Counted from the stretch's first letter, positions 1-7,525 are shown. The stretch: DNA of 64,000 nucleotides from Rhodobiaceae bacterium UBA4490 (GCA_002389665.1 DGNO01000001.1:397564-461563); one strand, 5' to 3'. Notes: generated by a model from the sequence alone, not told the origin. Program-made: numbers and translations.

Positions 1-84
1 CTTCATTTTCCGGGCGGCATCCTTGAGCGCCATGTCCGGCGAAATCCAATCCACGGTCTTGGTCATGATGTCTTGGATCTTCAT
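1..84 (-). CDS. CBS-domain protein, 5' end only
   Basis: Only the first 28 codons are in the window; the gene runs off the left edge. The start ATG (82–84) has a consensus Shine-Dalgarno, AAGGAGGT, 7 nt upstream. The peptide begins MKIQDIMTKTVDWISPD, the usual opening of a CBS domain (short helix, IMT, then a strand ending in S/P). CBS pairs bind adenosine nucleotides and regulate partner proteins. The next gene on the same strand is another CBS protein, so the two may form one stress-related unit. The function of this copy cannot be told from 28 residues. Confidence 0.8.
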   Translation of the reverse strand, partial: MKIQDIMTKTVDWISPDMALKDAARKMK

Positions 85-149
85 AACAGACCTCCTTATT
101 TGAAGTGAATGGCGGGAAGAGAGACTTCCCTTTGCGCAGCACAGGGCCG

Positions 150-650
150 TTATTTCCGAATGTGCCGCGTTTCGATATGTGGCAGGTCGCTATAGACCTT
201 CAGCTCACCGGGCCGCGCAGACGGGGCATGGCCACCTGCCGGATCTTGCGGGATCGAAGCGTCGGGCGTACCGCGTGCACTGTGCGAACCTATTTGGCTA
301 AGGGCATTGCAAAAGATAACACCTTTCAAGCACCGCCTGTCATCGACAACGAGTATGAGTGAAAGGTGTTTATCCGCGCGAAAGATATTCCTTATCTGCG
401 CAGCTTCATCGCTTGGCGCGCAGGTCACGGCAACGGGGCTGACATAGTCACAAACGGGATGATCTTCTTGCTCCGGTTCGGTGCACGCGTCGAGCTGGCG
501 GCGGTGCAAAGTGCCGATGACCTCATCACCATCAAGGACAATCAGCGTATCGGTGTGAAAGCGTTCAAGGCGCACACGCGCTTCGCGTAGCGGGTGATCC
601 GTGTGAACGGTTGCCCGCGCCGGCTCCATTATGTCTGCAGCTTTCAGCAT
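150..650 (-). CDS. Tandem CBS-domain protein
   Basis: 166 aa with two CBS motifs: about residues 1–55 (IMEPARATVHTDHPLREA, then the strand TLIVLDGDEVIGTLHRRQL) and about 66–117 (DYVSPVAVTCAPSDEA, then SLILVVDDRRCLKGVI). A Bateman pair of this kind senses adenylate nucleotides. The last 45 or so residues are polar, rich in G/P/R and probably disordered. There is no signal peptide or membrane segment. It lies 65 bp upstream of another CBS gene on the same strand and is divergent from the baeRF gene. The Shine-Dalgarno is weak (AGAACG). Such free-standing CBS proteins often belong to universal-stress or microaerobic regulons; no clear FNR box was seen in 651–855. Confidence 0.8.
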   Translation of the reverse strand: MLKAADIMEPARATVHTDHPLREARVRLERFHTDTLIVLDGDEVIGTLHRRQLDACTEPEQEDHPVCDYVSPVAVTCAPSDEAAQIRNIFRADKHLSLILVVDDRRCLKGVIFCNALSQIGSHSARGTPDASIPQDPAGGHAPSARPGELKVYSDLPHIETRHIRK

Positions 651-855
651 CGTTCTGTTTCTCGGAGAGTTTCCTAAGAAACGACATGTAGGTCTGCGTG
701 TTCCGGCCAGGAAAACTTCTATTCGAATCGCAATCAGCGCGGCCGGCGGGATTGGAACGGCCGCCGCTCAAAGAACGTTGCTGTTGATAACAGGAGCAGT
801 TGAAATCAGCAGGCGGCAGGGAAGCTCTATGCCTGATTAGTCAAGGGAGATTTCC

Positions 856-1992
856 ATGGTTCTAAAACGCGAATTGAAAAAACTCTCCGCACTTGAATTC
901 GCCCTTGCGGTTTCTCTTTTTCTTCCTGTCCGTACCCTCCCGGATGAAAAAGAAAAGAATCGCATTCGGCTGAAGAAACTCATGCGGCTGGCGGAAGAAA
1001 AAGCGAAGGAGAGCGGAGTTTACCGCGCGGGCGTTTTTGAAAACGCCTGGGCACAGCTTGAAAAAGCGCGGCTCTTCGAAGAGCCGGAAACGAAAGGCGC
1101 GGCGATCTTCTTTTCCGAAGAGGGGTTCCAGCTCTTTCGGCTGCCGCTGAATGTTGGAGAAGAAGTAGCGGTCGGCGGCCGCTATCACATCGCGCCGCTT
1201 CTCCCGGCGCTCGAACCGCACGGCACCTTCTATACGGTCGCGCTCAGCCTCAAGGAAAGTCATCTCTTCCGCTGCGATAAATCCGGTTGTGTCCGTATCG
1301 ATCAGCTCCACATGCCGAATTTCGGTGCGATTAAAGGGCAAACGCAATTGCCTGCCGATGTCGGGTTTCACTCCTCCAGCCGGGGCAGCGCGGGCACGCC
1401 CGGCATCCAGCATCATAGCCAGGGCGACAGTCCCGAGGATTATCATCAGGTGCAGATCGAGCACTATGTGCACGGCGCGGCGAAGGCCGTGGACGAATAC
1501 CTTTCCGGTATTCATGCGCCGCTCATCGCATTGGGCGATCCCAACCTGCTCGGCTATTACCGCAAATTCGCCCGGCATCCGGGGTTGATGCAGGAAGGCG
1601 TGGATAAGGCCTATCACGGCATGAACGAGGCGGATGTCTTCTCTCACGTCTGGCCGCTCGCCGAACCCGTTCTGGTGCGTCCGATCGACGATGCGTTGGA
1701 CCGTCTTGCCGCGGGGCATGAGCGGGGCGATGAGAGCGTATGTCTTCTGGAATCGGATATTGTCGATATGGCGCGCGACGGGCGCATCGACACATTGCTT
1801 CTTGCCGAAGACGAGCGCGCCTCGCCCGGCACGCGCGGGCCGAACAACAAAGAAAACGCCGAAGAAGAAGCCGTCTCGCTATTGCGCAATGTCATGGCGC
1901 GCCAGACGCTTGCTCATGGCGGCGACATTTTTGTCGTGCCGCAAGAGCGGCTTCCGGAAGAGGGGATGGCCGGCGCCATTCTGCGCTACTAA
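856..1992 (+). CDS. baeRF-type (bacterial archaeo-eukaryotic release factor-like) protein
   Basis: 378 aa; start ATG preceded by AAGGGAGA at 843–850. The architecture resembles the bacterial eRF1/Pelota-like families (baeRF3/baeRF7 type): an N-terminal mixed domain, a central strand-rich part (FYTVALSLKESHLFRCD, about residues 112–129) and a C-terminal Pelota-like L7Ae-type region (about 285–378) with a Glu-rich helix followed by a strand and IFVVPQERLPEEGMAGAILRY-like ending. A polar low-complexity loop (about 171–190, rich in S, G, H) interrupts the middle. These proteins are thought to act on stalled ribosomes, and they sit next to CBS, Hsp20 or USP genes in many proteobacteria, as here. 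The exact baeRF family number is uncertain. Confidence 0.65.
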   Translation: MVLKRELKKLSALEFALAVSLFLPVRTLPDEKEKNRIRLKKLMRLAEEKAKESGVYRAGVFENAWAQLEKARLFEEPETKGAAIFFSEEGFQLFRLPLNVGEEVAVGGRYHIAPLLPALEPHGTFYTVALSLKESHLFRCDKSGCVRIDQLHMPNFGAIKGQTQLPADVGFHSSSRGSAGTPGIQHHSQGDSPEDYHQVQIEHYVHGAAKAVDEYLSGIHAPLIALGDPNLLGYYRKFARHPGLMQEGVDKAYHGMNEADVFSHVWPLAEPVLVRPIDDALDRLAAGHERGDESVCLLESDIVDMARDGRIDTLLLAEDERASPGTRGPNNKENAEEEAVSLLRNVMARQTLAHGGDIFVVPQERLPEEGMAGAILRY

Positions 1993-2302
1993 ACGCCGGT
2001 TGTGGGGCGGTCACCCTGCCGCTTGCCCGGTCGCTTGACAGTAAATCGCAAGGCGCATATTGAATCCCGGCTGGCCGGGTCCCACTTGCGGCCTATCAGA
2101 CCAGCCCTGGCAGGCACCGCCTGCTCAGCTCTTGACCGGCTGTTGCCGGTTCCAAAAACACTGCCACCGAGAACGAGTGACCAAGGAACACCGGATGATC
2201 CGGCGCGTTCTCAGGGCAGGGTTGGGTGTCATCAGATGCGCGGCCCGGTTCTTCTTTCATCCACGATGCCGAGGCCCGCCATGATCGGATGGAGGAGTTG
2301 TC
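1993..2302. other. Intergenic region (310 bp) upstream of ectD-like gene
   Basis: No credible gene was found on either strand. It holds a possible sigma-70 promoter (2035–2063) and a small hairpin, ACCGGC TGTT GCCGGT, at about 2136–2151. If that promoter serves the hydroxylase gene, the 5' leader is about 230 nt, long enough for post-transcriptional control. No terminator with a T-run follows the baeRF gene. Confidence 0.4.
2035..2063 (+). promoter_or_regulatory. Candidate sigma-70 promoter
   Basis: A perfect -35 TTGACA (2035–2040), a 17-bp spacer, then TATTGA (2058–2063). The -35 and spacing are good; the -10 matches only its first three bases. It points toward the ectoine-hydroxylase-like gene about 240 bp downstream. 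Confidence 0.3.
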
Positions 2303-3313
2303 TTGACGTATTTCGAAGATCAATATCCAACCAGAACCAAGGAACGGATTGAACCTTTCGCGCGGCCGGACCCGGTTGTCTACGGGCATCCGGCATCTTA
2401 TGGGAAGGGGCCACTGCGGCCGGATGAAGTGCATTCGTTCGAGGAAAACGGTTTTCTCTTTCTCGAGAACTTTCTGACTGAGAGCGAGGTGAACGGTTTT
2501 CTCAAAGACCTTGATGGCTATACGAAAGACCCGGCCATCAAGGAGAGAGAAGAAACCGTCACGGAGAAATATACCGGCGAAATCCGTTCCATCTTCGCCG
2601 TTCATAAGCTGTCCGAACGGTTCGACCGGCTCAGCCGAGATCCCCGTTTGCTGGATATCGCGCATCAGTTGCTCGGGTCCGACGTTTATATCCATCAATC
2701 GCGGATCAACGACAAGCCGGCCTTCCGGGGCAATGGTTTCAACTGGCATTCGGATTTCGAGACCTGGCACGCGGAAGACGGCATGCCGCGTCCACGCTGC
2801 ATCAGCTTTTCGATTACGCTGACGGAGAATAACGACTTCAACGGCCCCTTGATGCTGATCCCCGGCTCGCACAAGACCTTCGTGCCGTGTACCGGCATCA
2901 CGCCGCCGAAGAATTGGGAAGAATCGCTGAAGTCTCAGACCCTGGGTGTGCCGGCGGAAAAGGACCTGCGGGCCCTCGCACGGAAGGGAGGCATTGTGGC
3001 GCCGCGCGGCCCGGCGGGCTCGCTGGTGATTTTCGAAAGCAATACGCTGCACGCCTCGGCGAACAATCTCTCGCCTTATCCGCGCCGCAACCTCTTCTTC
3101 GTTTGCAACAGCGTGGAGAACAAGCCCGTCGCGCCGTTCTGCGGAAATGCGCCGCGGCCCGACTATCTTGCCACGCGCAAAAATATCGACCCGCTGCGCC
3201 CCGTTATCGAAACGCCCGGCGTCGCGGCTCATCAGAGGCAAGCCTATGAGCAGCACCAAGGGCAGGGCCATTTCATGAAAGAACCCGCCGCCGCGCAGAT
3301 GTCGCGGCAATAG
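2303..3313 (+). CDS. ectD: Ectoine hydroxylase (Fe(II)/2-oxoglutarate dioxygenase)
   Basis: 336 aa. EctD converts ectoine to 5-hydroxyectoine using Fe(II), O2 and 2-oxoglutarate. The family signature is nearly complete: HQSRINDKP (131–139), then FNWHSDFETWHAEDGMPRPR (146–165), with iron ligands H149, D151 and H250 (NTLHAS) and R261 as the likely 2-oxoglutarate anchor. The spacing is close to that of characterised EctD proteins. The C-terminus is about 20–30 residues longer than usual. The start is TTG at 2303, chosen because GGAGGAG (2291–2297) lies 5 nt upstream and no better ATG fits. No ectA, ectB or ectC gene is near, so the substrate must be imported or made elsewhere. A related phytanoyl-CoA-type dioxygenase is the alternative, but the signature argues for EctD. 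Confidence 0.82.
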   Translation: MTYFEDQYPTRTKERIEPFARPDPVVYGHPASYGKGPLRPDEVHSFEENGFLFLENFLTESEVNGFLKDLDGYTKDPAIKEREETVTEKYTGEIRSIFAVHKLSERFDRLSRDPRLLDIAHQLLGSDVYIHQSRINDKPAFRGNGFNWHSDFETWHAEDGMPRPRCISFSITLTENNDFNGPLMLIPGSHKTFVPCTGITPPKNWEESLKSQTLGVPAEKDLRALARKGGIVAPRGPAGSLVIFESNTLHASANNLSPYPRRNLFFVCNSVENKPVAPFCGNAPRPDYLATRKNIDPLRPVIETPGVAAHQRQAYEQHQGQGHFMKEPAAAQMSRQ

Positions 3314-3331
3314 CACCGGCCAGCATATGAG

Positions 3332-3367
3332 CGCCGGAGCCGGAGGCCCCTCCGGCTTCGGCGTTTT
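3332..3367 (+). terminator. Rho-independent terminator after ectD
   Basis: CGCCG-g-AGCCGGAG, a short loop, then CTCCGGCT-t-CGGCG forms a hairpin of about 13 pairs with one G·T wobble (3332–3363), directly followed by TTTT. Confidence 0.75.
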
Positions 3368-3443
3368 GTTATCGGCCGTGACTTGCCGGGGCGGCCTTTG
3401 CGGCACTAGCATCCGGGAAAAGCAGAGTTGAAGGAGAGCCCCT

Positions 3444-3893
3444 ATGAGCCCTTATAAAAAGACCGACGAGGCCCTTCGCCGCCTGACACCCGAGCAATAC
3501 CGGGTGACGCAGGAAAACGGAACCGAGCGCCCCTTTTCCAATGAATATTGGAACCACAAGGGGGAAGGGATCTATGTCGACATCGTCTCCGGCGAGCCGC
3601 TTTTCTCTTCAAAGGACAAATTCGATTCCGGCTGCGGCTGGCCGAGCTTCATGCGCCCGCTGGAAGGCGCAGAAATCAACGAACTGAAAGACACGAGCCA
3701 CGGCATGGTCCGGGTCGAAGTGCGCTCCGGCGGCGCCGACAGCCATCTCGGCCACGTCTTTCCCGACGGGCCGCCGGAAACGGGCCTGCGCTATTGCATC
3801 AATTCGGCCTCGATCCGCTTTATTCCCGTCGAAGAAATGGCCGCCGAAGGTTACGGCGATCTCCTGGCGCTGTTCGGCAAGGCGGCGGAATAG
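3444..3893 (+). CDS. msrB: Peptide-methionine (R)-S-oxide reductase MsrB
   Basis: 149 aa. It reduces methionine-R-sulfoxide in oxidised proteins. Family blocks are all present: [22 protein letters not shown] (60–69), the histidines of HLGHVF (101–106) and the catalytic C118 in [12 protein letters not shown]64 in the GCGWPS block is placed as the recycling cysteine, giving a C64–C118 disulfide reduced by thioredoxin. The two CxxC zinc motifs of zinc-binding MsrBs are absent. Length and start (AAGGAGAG before ATG) are normal. It is monocistronic, after the ectD terminator. Confidence 0.95.
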   Translation: MSPYKKTDEALRRLTPEQYRVTQENGTERPFSNEYWNHKGEGIYVDIVSGEPLFSSKDKFDSGCGWPSFMRPLEGAEINELKDTSHGMVRVEVRSGGADSHLGHVFPDGPPETGLRYCINSASIRFIPVEEMAAEGYGDLLALFGKAAE

Positions 3894-3954
3894 CGGCAGA
3901 GAGGGGTCTTCACAGCCAACCTGCTTAATGCCGGATTCTAAGATCTATTTGGCG

Positions 3955-3970
3955 CATAATATATATTATG
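3955..3970. repeat. Perfect 16-bp AT palindrome
   Basis: CATAATATATATTATG reads the same on both strands. It lies in the short AT-rich gap between convergent msrB and the MarR gene, in an otherwise GC-rich region. Its role is unknown; it could be a protein site or part of a promoter reading against the MarR gene. Confidence 0.5.
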
Positions 3971-4004
3971 GAAAATAATTAAGGACAAGAATGGCGGACT
4001 TCTC

Positions 4005-4451
4005 CTAGGTCAGGTTCGCCGCTGTGCCCGCCACAAGCCGGTTGAGCAGTTCTGAGAGTTCGTTCAGTTCGGCTTCCGTCCAGCGGTCCTGGAACATGTA
4101 TCCGGCGCGCTTTTGGAATGTTGCATAGGCTTCGTTCAATTTGGTCCGCCCGGTCTCGGTAATGGTCACGAAGGCAAACCGCGCATCGCGGGCATCGGCC
4201 TCCCGGTCCACGACGCCGATCTTTTCCATCGGCGCGACCATGCGCGTCACGGTCGACGCGCTCACATGCATGCGCTTGGCAAGCTCGACCCGTGACAGGC
4301 GCCGGTTCGGCGCCTTATCCAAGTGCATGAGCAGGAAAAACTCGTTCACGGAAAGGCCGTGAACAGCGGAAAATTCCCCGGCAAGCCTGGCGCGGAATTC
4401 ATCGGCGGACTGCAACAGTCTCAGCGCGTTTATGCTGGCAATATCATTCAT
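4005..4451 (-). CDS. MarR-family transcriptional regulator
   Basis: 148 aa from the ATG at 4449–4451. A winged helix-turn-helix occupies about residues 30–100: LSVNEFFLLMHLD, the recognition helix SASTVTRMVAPMEKIGVV, and the wing DREADARDARFAFVTITETG. Flanking helices form the dimer interface. An in-frame ATG at 4469 is also possible, but it would overlap the putative -10 (minus-strand TATGAT, 4465–4470), so I prefer 4451. It is divergent from the ABA4-like gene across a perfect palindrome and probably represses both itself and that gene. The effector is unknown; MarR proteins commonly sense phenolics or oxidants. Confidence 0.85.
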   Translation of the reverse strand: MNDIASINALRLLQSADEFRARLAGEFSAVHGLSVNEFFLLMHLDKAPNRRLSRVELAKRMHVSASTVTRMVAPMEKIGVVDREADARDARFAFVTITETGRTKLNEAYATFQKRAGYMFQDRWTEAELNELSELLNRLVAGTAANLT

Positions 4452-4464
4452 GCGGGATATATAG

Positions 4465-4493
4465 ATCATATTGCTTGCATATGCAAGTATAAT
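4465..4493. promoter_or_regulatory. MarR operator and divergent promoters
   Basis: A perfect 14-bp palindrome, CTTGCATATGCAAG (4474–4487), sits between a plus-strand TATAAT (4488–4493) and a minus-strand TATGAT (4465–4470). Dimer binding here would block both promoters, which is the usual MarR arrangement. No good -35 boxes were seen. Confidence 0.65.
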
Positions 4494-4536
4494 GACTTAT
4501 ATGCCCATGCACGCATTTTGCCGCATTGGATACGTC

Positions 4537-4965
4537 ATGAATTATGAACTTCTCTTCTCAGCCGCAGGCCTGATTGCCATGGCCGGATGGCTCGCGCTCC
4601 TGCTCTCGCCCTGGATACCCATTTGGTCCGACCGGATTGCCGGACTTTGGGTGCCGGGACTCCTCTCGCTGGGATATACGGTCCTGATAATCGCTTTTCC
4701 GGCCCAAAATGGCGGCGGTTTCGGGACTTTTGCTGACGTACGGCAGCTGTTTTCCAGTCCAAATGCCCTGATGGCCGGATGGGTTCATTTCCTGGCCTTC
4801 GATCTCATTGTCGGCGCCTGGATCTGCCGCGCGGCGCGGCGGCAAGGCGTCAAATTCTGGATGGTTGCGCCCTGTTTGCCGGTGACGTTCTTGTTCGGAC
4901 CGGCCGGATTTTTGTTGTTTACCGCCATCCGCGCGTTGCCTTTGGCGGCTTCCCGCCGGCTCTGA
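4537..4965 (+). CDS. ABA4-like family membrane protein
   Basis: 142 aa with four predicted membrane helices (about 4–21, 30–50, 73–95 and 105–130). The sequence pattern, with WIPIWSDRIAG, FSSPNALMAGWVHFLAFDL and GPAGFLLF, matches the ABA4-like (DUF4281) family, named after plant ABA-deficient 4, which is needed for neoxanthin synthesis; bacterial members are uncharacterised or linked to carotenoids. An upstream TTG could extend the frame by 22 residues, but that would place coding sequence over the operator, so ATG 4537 is chosen. It is probably controlled by the divergent MarR protein. Confidence 0.72.
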   Translation: MNYELLFSAAGLIAMAGWLALLLSPWIPIWSDRIAGLWVPGLLSLGYTVLIIAFPAQNGGGFGTFADVRQLFSSPNALMAGWVHFLAFDLIVGAWICRAARRQGVKFWMVAPCLPVTFLFGPAGFLLFTAIRALPLAASRRL

Positions 4966-4985
4966 CACAACCTGGGCGCCGTCCG

Positions 4986-5807
4986 TCAGCCCGTCCGGGC
5001 CGACTGGCCCCCATCCACGGGCAAAAGCACGCCGGTGATGAAGCGCGCCTCGTCTGAGGCCAGAAACAGCGATGCGTTGGCAATGTCCCAGGCGTTGCCC
5101 ATCTGGCGGCCGAGCGGCACGGCCTTGTTGCGCATCTCGTTGCGCTTTTGCCGTTCCTCGCCGCTGACATGCTGCTCCGTCGCCATGGGCGTTTCGATCA
5201 GCCCCGGCATGATTACGTTGGCGCGGATGTTCTTTGCGGCGTATTTCAGGGCCATGGCCTGTGTGAAGGCATTCAGCGCGGCTTTCGAGGATTTATAGGC
5301 GAAAAGCTGCGGCGGTGTGCAAACGGCGGCGATCGAGGAAATATTGGTGATGACGCCGGATCGCGCCTCGATCATCGCCGGAAGCACGTGTTTGCAGACC
5401 AGCATGATCCCTTTCATGTTCACCCGGAAAATACGCTCCCAGATTTCCTCATCCATGGAGACCGCATCCTGGTCCGCCACATGGCCGATACCGACATTGT
5501 TGTGCAGAATATCGATGCGGCCATAGGTTTTCAGGCATGCTTCGGCAATCGCCCGGCAATCGTCTTCCACCGAGATATCAGCTTCCAGCGCTGCGCCTTT
5601 GCCACCGGATTTTTCAATCAAATCAAGTGTTTCCTCGGCAGATTTAAGATTGCGGTCGACCAGAAGGACCTCTGCGCCCTCCTCTGCAAAGCGTATGGCG
5701 GTCGCCCGGCCATTGCCGAGCCCTTCGCCCGGCGCTTGGCCGGCGCCGACGACGATGGCGATTTTCCCGGCTAGCCGCCCGCCGTCGCTGGGCTTCACAC
5801 GTTCCAT
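4986..5807 (-). CDS. SDR-family NAD(P)-dependent oxidoreductase
   Basis: 273 aa, Rossmann-fold short-chain dehydrogenase. The cofactor loop is unusual: GAGQAPGEGLGNGRA (about 21–35) instead of the tight TGxxxGxG, with a four-residue-longer glycine loop known from a subgroup of classical SDRs. An acidic residue after strand 2 (LLVDRN) suggests NAD over NADP. The NNVG motif, the catalytic S of SSIAAV and YKSSK (YxxxK) are present. Its start overlaps the end of the carboxymuconolactone-decarboxylase-like gene by 13 bp, so they are translationally coupled and probably act in one catabolic route. The substrate cannot be told. Confidence 0.85.
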   Translation of the reverse strand: MERVKPSDGGRLAGKIAIVVGAGQAPGEGLGNGRATAIRFAEEGAEVLLVDRNLKSAEETLDLIEKSGGKGAALEADISVEDDCRAIAEACLKTYGRIDILHNNVGIGHVADQDAVSMDEEIWERIFRVNMKGIMLVCKHVLPAMIEARSGVITNISSIAAVCTPPQLFAYKSSKAALNAFTQAMALKYAAKNIRANVIMPGLIETPMATEQHVSGEERQKRNEMRNKAVPLGRQMGNAWDIANASLFLASDEARFITGVLLPVDGGQSARTG

Positions 5808-6340
5808 TGCACGTCGCCTTCCTCAAGCTGAACGCCGAAGGAATTAAGCGCCATGGAGACCATCGTGTACTGGCCAGCGGTCATCACTATGTCCATCATC
5901 TGCTGCTCGCTGAAATGCTTGGCAAGCTCGGCCCAGGTCGCGTCGCTGATATGCTGGTCGTGATGCAGCTCGTCCGTTGCCTGCAAAAGCGCCTTGTCGG
6001 CGGCGCTGAGATCCGGCGTTTGCGGCCCGCTCACGCAGGAGCGGATTTCCTCATCGCTCATCCCGGCCTCGCGGGCGATCCGCACATGCTGCGTCCATTC
6101 ATAGCCCGCCTGGCAGAGATAGCCGATCCGCAGGATGACGAGTTCGCGTTCGCGCGCCGGCAAGGTCGAGCCTGCCAGGATATAGCCTCCGTAAACGAGG
6201 AACTTCTTCAGCATTTTCGGGTGGTTGGCCATGGTGCGGAAGATATTGAGGTCTTTGCCGGCCTTGGCGGCGATCTCCCGCGTGTCCTCGCTCATATCCT
6301 TCGGGTCGAGCGGTTGGATCCGCGCTTTCTTCACTCTCAT
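5795..6340 (-). CDS. Carboxymuconolactone decarboxylase family protein
   Basis: 181 aa, all-helical AhpD/CMD-like fold. The signature stretch RERELVILRIGYLCQAGYEW with a histidine ten residues after the cysteine-containing turn is present, but the second cysteine of the AhpD CxxC pair is missing, so a peroxidase role is unlikely. The start at 6340 is supported by GGGAGAA 6 nt upstream; an in-frame ATG at 6427 has none. First gene of a two-gene operon with the SDR gene (13-bp overlap). Proteins of this type pair with SDRs in aromatic or terpene degradation clusters; the reaction here is unknown. Confidence 0.8.
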   Translation of the reverse strand: MRVKKARIQPLDPKDMSEDTREIAAKAGKDLNIFRTMANHPKMLKKFLVYGGYILAGSTLPARERELVILRIGYLCQAGYEWTQHVRIAREAGMSDEEIRSCVSGPQTPDLSAADKALLQATDELHHDQHISDATWAELAKHFSEQQMMDIVMTAGQYTMVSMALNSFGVQLEEGDVQWNV

Positions 6341-6482
6341 TTCGTCTTCTCCCTGATTTAGGCTTTGGGCGCAGCTTGGCAGAGAGAAACGGAAGAGAAT
6401 AGAGAGAATGAGGGCGTTCTGCCCCAAGGCTTACACATTAAGGCACGCGGCGGGCACCGCCGCTTGAGGCAGAAATGACCCC

Positions 6483-6776
6483 TCACCCGGCTTTTTTCAA
6501 AAGCGCGTCGACGAATTCCGTCTTGTCGGGGTCGGCTTCGGGCGCATAAGGCAGTACCAAATAGCCGCGGTCGCCGCGCTGCGTTTCGATGAGATAGAGC
6601 GTTGCCTCATCGCCGGGGTCCGTGCCGCAATCGACGCTTTGGCTGTCGATCAGCTTCAGTTCCGGCAATGCGAAGGTGCAGCGGCCTTCATCGCAGGTCA
6701 GCTTATCTTTTTTCACGGCGAAATTGGTAGTGAAGCCCCTTTCCCGGGCATCGTCGATCAGTTCTGCGAGGTCCAT
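6483..6776 (-). CDS. Small conserved protein of unknown function
   Basis: 97 aa. The start ATG at 6776 (MDLAELIDDARERGFT) is chosen because GGAGG lies 5 nt upstream; an ATG six codons earlier has only AAAGAGAA. The layout is an N-terminal amphipathic helix, a strand segment with two cysteines (LTCDEGRCTFALPEL), then an acidic linker and a strand pair ending YLVLPYAPE. This resembles small Bacteroidetes proteins that databases often label 'phosphoribosylpyrophosphate synthetase' although they are far too short for that enzyme. I make no functional claim. Confidence 0.65.
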   Translation of the reverse strand: MDLAELIDDARERGFTTNFAVKKDKLTCDEGRCTFALPELKLIDSQSVDCGTDPGDEATLYLIETQRGDRGYLVLPYAPEADPDKTEFVDALLKKAG

Positions 6777-6847
6777 ATCTTCCTCCAGCGTCATGTCGTT
6801 CTCTTTAGAAAACGAAAGAGCCGGGGAATTGTTCGCCGAAACTGGCT

Positions 6848-7390
6848 CTAAAGGCCGGAATCCGGGGCTCTTTTGCGGCGCTCCTCGCCTTTGCGCGGCA
6901 GGCCGAGGCGGCGCCGGTCCGGGCCCGCATAGCTGCCCGTCGCCACAAACTCGCGCGGATGGGCGATCGAATGGGCGATGCGCGTCATCAGCATTTCGGA
7001 GGAAACCGGCAGGGTCAGGAACTCCGTTACGCCTGCATCGCGCGCTGCGACAATGTCTTCGACCACGGCGGAAGTGCTCACCATGATGATGGGCAGGCGG
7101 CGGATTTCTTCGGTGGAGGATTTACGGATGGCCCGGGCAAGTTTCAGCCCCGTATCCACATGGGTGAGCGGCCCGCAAATCACCACGTCCACGGGTTTCT
7201 CGTCGATCAGCATGGTCCGGAAGGCGTCTTTGGCGGTTTCCGTCTCGTAGACGTGATCGAAATCGCTCGCACGGCAAATTGCGCGCATCAGTGGGCGCAC
7301 CGTAAGATCGCCGAGACATAGCAGGACGTTCCACTGCCCGGCGGCAGTATAACCGGATGACTGCGATGTTTTTGGACGGCTTCCGGGCAC
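6848..7390 (-). CDS. Degenerate response-regulator receiver protein
   Basis: About 180 aa from a GTG at 7390 (chosen because earlier ATGs would overlap the divergent CDGSH gene; the start is uncertain). The receiver fold is clear: NVLLCLGDLTV (strand 1), VDVVICGPLTHVDTG (strand 3), LPIIMVSTSA (strand 4) and FLTLPVSSEML (strand 5). The phospho-acceptor Asp is Gly (ICGPL), one of the acidic pair is Gly (GD), and the conserved Lys of strand 5 is Leu, so normal phosphorylation is impossible. A basic tail (PDRRRLGLPRKGEERRKR) follows; no output domain is seen. It may be a protein-interaction module. Confidence 0.7.
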   Translation of the reverse strand: MPGSRPKTSQSSGYTAAGQWNVLLCLGDLTVRPLMRAICRASDFDHVYETETAKDAFRTMLIDEKPVDVVICGPLTHVDTGLKLARAIRKSSTEEIRRLPIIMVSTSAVVEDIVAARDAGVTEFLTLPVSSEMLMTRIAHSIAHPREFVATGSYAGPDRRRLGLPRKGEERRKRAPDSGL

Positions 7391-7525
7391 GGCGTTGTAC
7401 CACTCACTGTGACAGATCAGTGATGCGGCATGACCGGTAAAGAGCTGGTTTCCGGGCGTGGTAAATTTTGCTTTTTCAGCGCTCTGGCAGCCAGTGCTAA
7501 GTCGCATTCTCAAGGGAGGACATTC

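Noticed and set aside
651..855. FNR/Anr box between the CBS and baeRF genes
   Set aside because: Only TTGAT-like half sites; no TTGAT-N4-ATCAA was found.
862..1719. 285-codon antisense frame over the baeRF gene
   Set aside because: Arg/Phe-rich shadow frame; the plus strand has a good ribosome site and a plausible fold.
2096..3412. 438-codon open frame on the minus strand over ectD
   Set aside because: Arg/Pro-rich composition and no recognisable motif; the plus strand carries the EctD signature and a ribosome site. Typical antisense frame in GC-rich DNA.
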